Assembly: GCA_018398765.1 (NCBI GenBank)
Contig: JAHBMJ010005749.1
Location: 37,501 to 55,000, forward strand
Origin: Chromera velia
Lineage: Eukaryota; Sar; Chromeraceae
DNA: 17,500 nt
Direction of reading: 5' to 3'
Positions 1 through 7,243 of the stretch are shown here, in pieces. The notes under the pieces were generated by a model. The model made no database searches, was not told the origin of the DNA, and saw nothing but the letters and a program-made list of their open reading frames with translations. Each line of letters begins with the position of its first letter. Position 1 is the first letter of the stretch. Both the position numbers and the translations under genes were made by a program.

Positions 1-61
1 AGTGACGCTGAGAAAAACGCGCAAGACATGCACAGGGTCTCTTCTTTCCTTGCGAGCATCC
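1..61 (-). CDS. HAD gene, exon 8, cut by the window edge
   Basis: The acceptor cacacagctgcag is followed by GG, which completes a Gly codon with the G left by exon 7. Then comes [19 protein letters not shown], open to the edge. This is the helix after motif II, where phosphonatases have GYTxxMM. Further exons with motifs III and IV should lie to the left. Confidence 0.65.
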
Positions 62-2229
62 CTGCAGCTGTGTGTCCACACTATTGCGTGCCCTTCACGG
101 GAAATCGAATGCGGCCATGCAGCTTTTTTTTGGCCTCTTTCTTCGCAGCACCGTTTCTGGATTTGTCCGCTTTTTCTTTTTTACTCTGCTGTTTGATTGT
201 TGAATTCCTCTTTTCGTGGAACCCTCCATTCTCTCTTTGCTTTGTTTCACGGCCGTGTGATAATTTCATGGATCGCCACAGAGAATTAATTGATCGATAC
301 ACACGATTTCCTTACCGCTGGTGCAGTCAGCAATCATTCCGAGCTTCACGCCACTCTCCTGCGAAGAGACAGAAAGAAAAGGGAAAAGCGGACAAAGGCA
401 TCTTGGGCGTCTTGCCGACCGGGCAAACAGACAAAAGAGAGACTCACGTACAGTCCTGAAAATATACAGCGAGGGAGGCATCCAGCTCCTTTTCCACCGA
501 CGGGAAACACACCAGTCAGAGAGTGTATGGAAGGAAGCGAGACCAACAGCTTTGCTTGTTTCTTTTTTTGCACGCAAAATTGAGAAAGAGAAGAAAAAGA
601 AATGAAAAACTAAACACCCGACTGGCCGACCGTCAAGTGCTTCAGAGTATCCACTGCTCTCTGGATCGGCTTGCAAGATTTTCCTTCCTTGAGGTATGCC
701 GCATCGAACTCCTGCATGCACCATTTGATCCCTCAATTACACACACACACACACACACACGGACGCATGCACACACACACGGACGCATGCACACACACGC
801 GCGCGCGGACACACAGTCGGAGAGAGAAACCTGGAAGCTGCTAACGGGATCCCTGCCTGCCTGCCTGCCCGCCCCCCGCCGAGTCTCATTTAATTTCTTT
901 CAAGGCCTGTGAGTGGCTCTCTCCCCGTCGCCCCCCTTTCCGCAATTTCCGCAGACCCTCGGCTCTCCACAGGATGGATGCACTATTCTAGCTACCCCGC
1001 CGTTCTCTCTTTCTTCGTCGTGATTCCTGTGTCTTCCTTGCTTCTTCCCTTCCCTCCCCACTCGTATTCTCCTCTGAGCGGCGGATTTGTCACACCACAT
1101 TCTGTCTGTTCACTTACACTTTTCAGGAAATCCGTCGGCGAAAAGCAGGAACAGAGAAACACAGATCATGTGATGATTTTTTTTTTCTCAGCAGACAAAC
1201 TGTATGTTTTCCTCTTGTCTTCCTTCCACCTCGCTCGCTCACGAATACCCACGGCCTCTTTTGCGTCCCGCAAGAGTGGTGTTTCTGCCACACCCCTCTA
1301 GCCCTGTCTGGCGATTCATTTGTGCAGGCAGCGGTTGTCTCTCTCAGCTGCAGATGAAGGATCGATCGGTCTGGCGGACATAGCACCTCAATATTCTTCG
1401 CTTTCTTTTGTTCTTCCTTCCTTTTTTCAGTCAAGGAAGGACGGAGAGAGGTTTCCTCTGGCGTATCTTACGACGATTTGCAGACACTCAGGCTATCACT
1501 AAGACAGAAAAACAGATGGACAATACGATCTCTTTTCCCTTCTTGGCTTCATGAACACAACACACAGAAAAGAGACCCAACACACAGAAAAGAGACCCAA
1601 CACACAAAAAAGAGACACAACACACAAAAAAGAGACACAACACACAAAAAAGAGAGAAAGAGGCAAAGACAAAAGAACAACAAGTCCACTCAGACAACAT
1701 GGGAAGAGAGTTCAGCGCCCCCGGGGATGGTGTTATGAGGTTGCCTGGCCTGGCTGGCAAGCAACCTCACATAGACCGGCTTCACTTAGGCAGAGACTTG
1801 CTGCGTCATATTTTCTTGAGTTCAAAAGGTTGTCGCAGGCTTGAAATCGATCGACGTTTGGATTCTGTTTCCAAGCACTCGACGGACAACAGCCTAGATC
1901 GAACTGCCTCGTGCGTACCCCGCCTACAATGCTAGAAGCCTAGAAATGCTCCCTTTCTTCACGTACCCAACAAACAGAAAGAAAGAAAGAAAGAAAGAAA
2001 GAAAAAAAGAAAGAAAGAAAGAAAGAAAGAAGAAAAAGAGAGAGAAAGAAAGACAGAAAGAAAGAAAGAAAGAAAGGAAAGAAAGAAAGAAAGAAAAAAA
2101 GAAAGAAAGAAAGAAAGAAAGAAAGAACAAAAGGGAGAAAGAAAGCCAGACAGATAGACAGACAGACCTGAACAAGCTGCGGAATCAGCCATGCTGTCGA
2201 GAGATGCGCCTGCTTCGAGGGGGCACCTG

Positions 2230-2267
<38 letters not shown>

Positions 2268-2311
2268 ATTCCATGCTGTCGAGAGATGCGCCTGCTTCGA
2301 GGGGGCACCTG

Positions 2312-2354
<43 letters not shown>

Positions 2355-2372
2355 GTACACACATACATACAA

Positions 2373-2435
<63 letters not shown>

Positions 2436-3787
2436 CATTCACACACCACTTTTGAAAGCACGGACAAAGATGCACACCTACATCACACAAATGTACGCAT
2501 GGTTACACGCACTGCCGCATAATAACCTGAGGGAAGCATTGCAATACACACGCCTCTGCAGTCGACCCTGTAGGTTCTCTTCTCCAACCGTCGTTCCTTC
2601 AAACCTCCTCCCTTCCCCTCAACAAAAAAAAAAGAAAGAGAAAACACAGGGGAAAACCCTCTCCTCTCCTCTCCCCCCCAGCTCCCTATTTTCTGACCCG
2701 GTGATCGTTCCCCATTGGCTGCTGTTGTCGTCTTCGTGCTCCCGTTGGCTTGTGCACTTCCACTCGTCCTTGCAGCCTTCTCGTTGAATTTCTCAGCCAG
2801 GGCCCTCAGCAGACCAACCTTCAGCGTCGCATCCTGCACACAGACGCAAAGGAAATAAGCACGTTAGCTTTTTCCACACGCACAAAAGGTCAACAGCCCC
2901 CGAATGCCCCCCTGTCCTATTCCGGTTGTTCCCTCCCTCATCCATCCGAGGACAAACAGCAAGCATGCAATTCCTTATTTGTAAGTTTGCTTATTTTTGG
3001 ACCCCCCCCACCTTTGGGTGCGTATCGGGCGTCGTTGTCCTCATCGTCTCGGCATCGATTTCAATCCCCTGCAGCGGCAAGGAATTGATTGCATAAATCG
3101 TCAGATGGGGGGGAAGATCGTGTGTGTTGTACGGAGACAACAGTCTCGAAGAACTGCCAATTAAAGTGCGAGGCTGAAGAGAACCCATCCTTCCTAAATG
3201 AACAACAAGAGTTTCTCCCGGCAGCAGGACTAAAGCGCGAACGTCTTACTTCCAGAAATTGCACTGCTTCACCATGCAGAAGGAACCCTTTGCACTTTGT
3301 TTGCTTTTCCGTCTCTCCGTCTACAGTCTCAATTCAAAAGACCACCTCCTGTTCTTTGTGTCTAAGAAAATGTGTGCCCTTCCGAACAGCACACAGCAAC
3401 TATCTGCAGGCAGCCAACGAGCATTCCGCGCACAGAGACAGCCAAAGAGTACAAACGCTGCGTCGAGGCGATCATTATTCTCTTTGTATCGATACCTTGG
3501 CTTGAAAGGCCTGCTTCATGGCTTCTTGCATTGTGTGCAGCCCATGGTCAAAGAAAATGCCCTCCAGGTCCACAACTACTCCACGGATCTCTGCAAAGAC
3601 GAAACCAGACTTGACAGCTTCACACACAGTGACGAAACTCTCGCCCACATGATGAGACGGCCGTTTGGTGATTGATCAGACAACAGGAGCGAGGGAAGAG
3701 GAGACAGACTGAGACAGGGTGGGGCAGGACAACGCAGAACTGACGGGAGTCTATGCGCTTGTATCGGAAGCCACTGGGCGTCGACAT
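1..3787 (-). CDS. Phosphonatase-like HAD-superfamily hydrolase, multi-exon, 3' end beyond the left edge
   Basis: Exons in order of transcription are 3787-3745, 3590-3496, 3068-3012, 2833-2698, possibly 2555-2527, then 711-631, 358-316 and 61 to the edge. Each junction has GT and AG, and the phases agree (1, 0, 0, 1, 0, 0, 1). The product opens with [14 protein letters not shown], followed by HAD motif I ([15 protein letters not shown], nucleophile near Asp22), a cap segment ([10 protein letters not shown], then [14 protein letters not shown]), a segment [15 protein letters not shown], and a motif II strand [14 protein letters not shown]. The order and spacing resemble phosphonoacetaldehyde hydrolase, where a cap lysine forms a Schiff base; Lys70 of [10 protein letters not shown] is in the equivalent place by eye. 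Motif I reads DLEG rather than DWAGT, so the substrate is uncertain. Motifs III and IV would lie outside the window. No signal peptide or membrane segment is seen, so a cytosolic enzyme is likely. A general HAD phosphatase is the main alternative. Confidence 0.78.
316..358 (-). CDS. HAD gene, exon 7 carrying motif II
   Basis: The acceptor is ctgtctcttcgcag and the donor the strong GTAAGG. It encodes [15 protein letters not shown], with the last Gly split over the junction. SGVKLG is the usual lead into HAD motif II (GIKIGSTTG in phosphonatases), and the Thr or Ser of CTSG is the candidate motif II residue. Three extra residues separate it from the Gly when compared with the family pattern. 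Confidence 0.8.
631..711 (-). CDS. HAD gene, exon 6 (end of cap)
   Basis: Twenty-seven codons, phase 0 at both ends, after the acceptor tgcatgcag. They encode [17 protein letters not shown] followed by [10 protein letters not shown]. In phosphonatases the corresponding stretch is the last cap helix, then the helix before the motif II strand. The donor GTCGGC is weak, but the frame meets a TAG soon after, and the next exon joins in phase to continue the expected fold. Confidence 0.72.
739..812. repeat. (CA)n microsatellite with a repeated 20-bp block
   Basis: An AC run (739-760) is followed by two copies of ggacgcatgcacacacacac (761 and 781), then (CG)n. It lies in the intron before HAD exon 6 and reads as (TG)n on that gene's sense strand. 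A short (CTGC)n run follows near 852-868. Confidence 0.9.
813..1560. other. Intronic stretch of the HAD gene, no confident feature
   Basis: This is part of the long intron between HAD exons 4 or 5 and 6. On the minus strand a strong acceptor (ending at 1501) and a GTAAGA donor (1473-1468) frame a 27-nt piece, 1474-1500. It stops in two of three phases and does not join in phase to the known exons. Nothing else is recognisable. Confidence 0.5.
1561..1660. repeat. 20-bp minisatellite, five copies
   Basis: The unit cacacagaaaagagacccaa occurs at 1561 and 1581. The variant cacacaaaaaagagacacaa follows at 1601 and 1621, and a fifth, diverging copy starts at 1641. The two variants are grouped rather than mixed, which suggests stepwise local duplication. 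It is intronic for the HAD gene and T-rich on its sense strand. Confidence 0.95.
1976..2166. repeat. (GAAA)n microsatellite with (GACA)n end
   Basis: A run of about 155 bases of GAAA with interruptions is followed by GACA units at 2149-2166. It reads as (TTTC)n on the sense strand of the HAD gene, in whose intron it lies. Confidence 0.95.
2189..2447. repeat. 82-bp tandem duplication embedded in (CA)n arrays
   Basis: A 42-base unique block beginning ccatgctgtcgagagatgcg starts at 2189 and again at 2271 with no visible change. Each copy is followed by a (CA)n run. Further CA runs with CATA and CGTA interruptions extend to about 2447. Unequal exchange or slippage between CA runs would explain the copy. 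Confidence 0.93.
2527..2555 (-). CDS. Possible 29-nt exon 5 of the HAD gene
   Basis: After the acceptor gtcgactgcag, 29 bases link phase 1 to phase 0 exactly as needed between exon 4 and the EFDAAY exon. They encode ACVLQCFPQ plus a junction Glu. The donor GTTATT is weak. Without this piece exons 4 and 6 are out of phase for the chosen donor, so either this exon is real or exon 4 uses another donor. Confidence 0.3.
2698..2833 (-). CDS. HAD gene, exon 4 (cap, candidate Schiff-base lysine)
   Basis: The acceptor is tctgtgtgcag. It opens [20 protein letters not shown] and then runs into a Ser/Thr/Ala/Asn-rich, probably disordered linker. Lys70 lies five residues before the Arg of the LRAL helix, as the catalytic Lys does before IRA in phosphonatases. 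The donor is placed at GTCAGA (2697-2692), leaving phase 1. The frame stays open further, but into low-complexity sequence, so the 3' end is the uncertain part. Confidence 0.72.
3012..3068 (-). CDS. HAD gene, exon 3 (cap)
   Basis: Nineteen codons in phase 0 at both ends, with acceptor ttgccgctgcag and donor GTGGGG. It encodes [10 protein letters not shown] followed by TTTPDTHPK. The GIxIxxExxR pattern is the usual beginning of the cap domain in phosphonatase-like HAD enzymes. The donor sits beside a C/G run (3001-3009), which is a place where sequencing errors are common. Confidence 0.78.
3496..3590 (-). CDS. HAD gene, exon 2 carrying motif I
   Basis: The acceptor is gtctttgcag and the donor GTATCG. 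It encodes two bases plus 31 codons: [10 protein letters not shown], then [21 protein letters not shown]. The hydrophobic strand ending in Asp-Leu-Glu-Gly is HAD motif I. The DHG that follows, and the amphipathic helix after it, match the start of the phosphonatase cap (known pattern: VDxGxxAPxxAFxxxF). The intron to exon 3 (3069-3495) holds nothing else that I can identify. Confidence 0.85.
3745..3787 (-). CDS. HAD gene, exon 1 with start codon
   Basis: ATG at 3787 has A at -3 and opens 14 codons plus one base. The donor is GTCAGT (3744-3739). The single leftover C joins AG of the next exon to give a Gln codon, so the phase fits. This is the only upstream ATG I found that gives an open, phase-correct join to the motif I exon. 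A further 5' non-coding exon cannot be excluded. Confidence 0.65.
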
Positions 3788-4070
3788 TGTCTTTGTCGTT
3801 TGTTCTTTCTGACTTAGCCAGAGGAAGCTCCAGACAAGACAGCGGCCGTGCAGGAAAAGAGACAGTCGACCGCACCTGGAGAGACGGCTGAATGACGGAG
3901 CAGTCCAACACACGTATCGTCTGGAAAAAATAACCGAATGGCTGTCTATCGGAGCACCGTTCTCTCTCCTCGGCTTGCAGGATCAGCTGAAATTCAACTG
4001 GAGCCGGCGAGAATCACTTCAGTGGCCGCTTCAAAACAGGTCCGCTCATGTTCAAGACGTACCATGACAT

Positions 4071-4165
4071 ACGTGCATGGCCGGGCGCGTGCGCGGCGTC
4101 GCGGGGCCCCGCAGCGTGCGCATGCATGGCCGGCGCCGCGCGGCCGGGTGCATGCAGCGCGCAAT
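4071..4165. repeat. GC-rich palindromic patch at the 5' boundary of the LINE
   Basis: About 95 bases are made almost entirely of G and C, with a perfect 12-bp palindrome gcggggccccgc (4101-4112), catgcatg (4121-4128) and a repeated gcatggccgg motif (4075 and 4124). Composition differs sharply from both sides. The reading frame of the reverse transcriptase passes through it without recognisable homology, so it is probably host sequence at the truncation point. Confidence 0.6.
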
Positions 4166-4745
4166 ATATTTTAATTGCATGGATCTTTACCCCAACGGGA
4201 GGGCGGAATACTTTATAGGTACATATATGGATGACCTCTCCCTCATTTTTCCTTCCAGCTCTGCTGATTGTCTGACCTCTGCCTGGTCAGATTGTATCGA
4301 AATTTTGGGGGAATACGGCCTGACGCTCAATCTGGGTAAAGATAAGAGCGCAGCCTTCTCTCCCAGTTGGAGGGGGAAAACAGAGAGGGAGATTCCGCAA
4401 CAACGCCCCCCGGGACTTGAAGTATCAACAGAGGGCTACAAACTGATGGGGGCAGCAGGGGGAGGGGACACGTTTGTCAACATACTGTTTGAAAAGAAGT
4501 TGGGGGAGGCCACCAAGCTTAGAAAGCTGGTGGAAGGGTACGGGGACCCCCAGGGCTGCAGTCTGCTCTTCAGGTACTGCATCTTCCCTAAACTCGTCTA
4601 CTTGGCCCGAGTGATGGCAGACAGACTATACACTGACATCTGGGAGCGGGCGGATAAGGAGTTGGGGAACTCTTTTACCTGCAGTATGCGTCTGACCCCA
4701 GAAGAATGGATCCAAAAGAAGGAGCAGATCTATCTCCCGTTATGC
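4166..4745 (+). pseudogene. Reverse transcriptase fragment: YMDD box and thumb
   Basis: The frame gives YFIGTYMDDLSLIF, with the catalytic YMDD at 4224-4235. It is followed by GLTLNLGKDKSAAF (the motif D region with conserved Lys) and EGYKLMGAAGG (the motif E-like LG turn). The thumb and connection contain FRYCIFPKLVYLAR and the typical end QIYLPL. Reverse transcriptase motifs upstream of YMDD are absent. A TAG at 4746-4748 interrupts just where the LPLxxGGLGI motif of these elements should follow. The protein would copy the element's RNA at its target, but this copy cannot work. Confidence 0.88.
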
Positions 4746-4748
4746 TAG

Positions 4749-5179
4749 GGGAGGTTAGGAATCTCTTTCTTCCGTCATATCGCGCCGGCAGCGCTAGTAG
4801 GCTGCGGTGCGCAAACCCTCACCGCAGTCAGAGGCAGGCTTACCGATCAAGGTTTTGCAATGCCAACACAATCGGATTTTGCCGGCCTGCATTGGGTGAA
4901 AAGAGTGACACAGGCATATACGGACTGCAGAGGGGGGGTGCAGAGGGAACTCGAACAGAACCACATTCCCCGGGTGTTGCAAAGTGAGTGAGGAAGAGAA
5001 TTGATGATTTCCTAATTCATGAGAGGGGGGAGATACAGCACTTAATGATTGAAGCCCTCCACCTTGTTCGTAAAGAACAACTTCTGAATGTGCTGTCCCC
5101 TCCAGGGAAGGCACGTTTAAAGTTTTGTTCAGGCACAGGGGCTTCAGCTTGGCTCACTGCGATGCCGTCCTCTGGATAG
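4749..5179 (+). pseudogene. LINE connecting region with frameshift and stop
   Basis: After the TAG the same frame continues with GRLGISFFRHIAPAALVG and on to RELEQNHIPRVLQ, then ends at 4989-4991. The continuation is in another frame from about 4988 (RKRIDDFLIHERGEIQHLM), so one indel lies near 4980-4990. This second frame holds ARLKFCSGTGASAWLTAMPS, a signature found between the polymerase and the nuclease in this LINE group. It meets a TAG at 5177-5179. Confidence 0.8.
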
Positions 5180-5965
5180 ACAAAAATTTCTCCCACGCTT
5201 TTCACCACCACCGTTCGTCTCCGTCTGGGTCTTCCCATCCCAGAAATCAAACGGAACCCGATCTATGCTTGTGGGGCTACGCTGGACCATGAGGGCCAGC
5301 ATGCACAGACTTGTGGCACGGGGGGGGGGGTTTGGTGGAGACATGAACAGATGAAAGATACATTCTGCTCTCTTTTGCAGGGGCTCCATCATTGCTATAT
5401 AATAAAGAAGCCAACCTTTGGACAGCTAGGCTTGTCTACTCCCACCCGTCTCGTCAATGAGAGACAGAAACGTCCCGATTTCCTTGCAGGTCTCCCATCA
5501 GGAGATACCGTACTAGGAGACGTCGCAGTGACCCATCCATTCTCAATTGATGCCAACCGCCTGCAAAGATTCGCAAAAACAGCAGGGTCGGCAGCAAAGG
5601 CGATGGAGAAGGTCAAAAATGACAGGTACGGTGAGATCTGTCATGAAATCGGATTTCGGTTTGTTCCTCTTATGTTTCAGACATATGGGAGACCAGAAGA
5701 GGGGACAACTCATTTTTTGAAAGAGATAGCGAAGTTGGAGGCCGGAAAAGTGAGAGGAGGAGAGGGAGACGAGGCAGTGCAGACAAGGCTGATGGACCGG
5801 TATTATAAAGTTCTTTCCTGTACGCTACAACGTTTCGTTACCGCAAATCTTCTCTGTTCAATTCACAGCAGGAGGGGAACCAGAGGGCCCTTCCAGCCTG
5901 AGTGTCTTCTCAGTAGGGAGGTCGCAGCGTTCTCTGGGTCTTTCGACTCGGAGGGCGCAAACTAA
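5180..5965 (+). pseudogene. Zinc-binding motif and restriction-like endonuclease domain of the LINE
   Basis: The frame reads VRLRLGLPIPEIKRNPIYAC, then the CCHC-type motif CGATLDHEGQHAQTC and the RHE segment after it. The nuclease follows: RPDFLAG, GDVAVTHPF, then AMEKVKNDRYGEICHEIGF and RFVPLMFQTYGR. In this family the RPD, the Asp of DVxV and the Lys of the KxxxY helix form a PD-(D/E)XK-type active site that nicks target DNA. The domain is open from 5180 to the TAA at 5963-5965. No host gene is implied. A G run at 5320-5330 is in frame as given. Confidence 0.85.
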
Positions 5966-6379
5966 GTGATCCTTTTATAATTGATTCTTTGTATATAAAT
6001 AAGAAGGGAAAAAAAAAGGGGGGCAAGCGCATGAAAGGAAAGAAAGAAAAGAAGGTTAAGAAAATGATGGGCAAATTAATGGGGGGGGTCTCTTTGAAGT
6101 TGTTCTCTGCCGTCAAAGAATAGCCTTTGCCAAGGGGACAAACTTTTAGAAAGTTTTTGCCCTGCCTCTCCCCTCTTTTCGTTGTTCTCCAAGTTCTACT
6201 CTACTGCCGCTTGAGAAATAAGCCGCAGCAAAAGTGATCAATGAGCAGTGTTCCTAGATTCAGAACAGACGGGACGAACTGGAACCTTTTGACAGACTAG
6301 GCTAGATCTGCCCCTCATACATGGAGACGCGGCATGCATAACAAAAACCTCAATCAGAGATATAGGGTCCGCGGGGGAT
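5520..6379. repeat. 860-bp direct repeat, copy 1
   Basis: This stretch, from the middle of the LINE endonuclease domain to the end of the 3' region, recurs at 6381-7240 with a constant offset of 861. I found no mismatch when comparing by eye. An N (6380) stands at the junction. Confidence 0.95.
5966..6379 (+). other. 3' untranslated region of the LINE, first copy
   Basis: It follows the stop codon and contains tatataaataag, an A-run and G-run, and a GA-rich patch. Near 6140-6160 a short AAACTTTT/AAAGTTT element could pair. No open frame or poly(A) tail is seen. It stops at the N at 6380. Confidence 0.55.
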
Positions 6380-6380
6380 N

Positions 6381-7240
6381 ACGTCGCAGTGACCCATCCA
6401 TTCTCAATTGATGCCAACCGCCTGCAAAGATTCGCAAAAACAGCAGGGTCGGCAGCAAAGGCGATGGAGAAGGTCAAAAATGACAGGTACGGTGAGATCT
6501 GTCATGAAATCGGATTTCGGTTTGTTCCTCTTATGTTTCAGACATATGGGAGACCAGAAGAGGGGACAACTCATTTTTTGAAAGAGATAGCGAAGTTGGA
6601 GGCCGGAAAAGTGAGAGGAGGAGAGGGAGACGAGGCAGTGCAGACAAGGCTGATGGACCGGTATTATAAAGTTCTTTCCTGTACGCTACAACGTTTCGTT
6701 ACCGCAAATCTTCTCTGTTCAATTCACAGCAGGAGGGGAACCAGAGGGCCCTTCCAGCCTGAGTGTCTTCTCAGTAGGGAGGTCGCAGCGTTCTCTGGGT
6801 CTTTCGACTCGGAGGGCGCAAACTAAGTGATCCTTTTATAATTGATTCTTTGTATATAAATAAGAAGGGAAAAAAAAAGGGGGGCAAGCGCATGAAAGGA
6901 AAGAAAGAAAAGAAGGTTAAGAAAATGATGGGCAAATTAATGGGGGGGGTCTCTTTGAAGTTGTTCTCTGCCGTCAAAGAATAGCCTTTGCCAAGGGGAC
7001 AAACTTTTAGAAAGTTTTTGCCCTGCCTCTCCCCTCTTTTCGTTGTTCTCCAAGTTCTACTCTACTGCCGCTTGAGAAATAAGCCGCAGCAAAAGTGATC
7101 AATGAGCAGTGTTCCTAGATTCAGAACAGACGGGACGAACTGGAACCTTTTGACAGACTAGGCTAGATCTGCCCCTCATACATGGAGACGCGGCATGCAT
7201 AACAAAAACCTCAATCAGAGATATAGGGTCCGCGGGGGAT
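6381..7240. repeat. 860-bp direct repeat, copy 2
   Basis: This is an apparently exact copy of 5520-6379. It starts in the middle of the endonuclease codons (the reading frame to 6826 repeats the protein's C-terminal end) and is followed by CG and an N (7243). The perfect identity and the flanking N characters suggest overlapping contigs placed side by side rather than a biological duplication. Confidence 0.95.
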
Positions 7241-7243
7241 CGN

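Larger units (their letters stand above)
4166..7240 (+). mobile_element. 5'-truncated non-LTR retrotransposon (LINE) with restriction-like endonuclease
   Basis: Order of parts: C-terminal half of a reverse transcriptase, a connecting region, a CCHC zinc-binding motif, a restriction-like endonuclease domain, a stop at 5963, and about 410 bases of 3' untranslated sequence. This order is that of LINEs whose nuclease sits after the polymerase (R2/CRE-like and the broad group with C-CG-LD-GDHA-C signatures). The fingers and most of the palm upstream of the YMDD box are missing, the usual 5' truncation of such copies. There is one frameshift and there are two in-frame stops. The assembled end is inflated by a duplication of 860 bases. 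Neither a poly(A) tail nor target-site duplications could be recognised. Confidence 0.85.

Noticed and set aside
1699-1935. ATG-initiated open frame of 78 codons on the plus strand
   Set aside because: It has no recognisable domain and no splice signals, and lies inside the long intron of the minus-strand HAD gene between repeats.
2185-2490. Long Cys/Val-rich and Thr/His-rich open frames in the CA repeats
   Set aside because: They are translations of (CA)n and (TG)n in all frames, with no stops because of the repeat, and are not genes.
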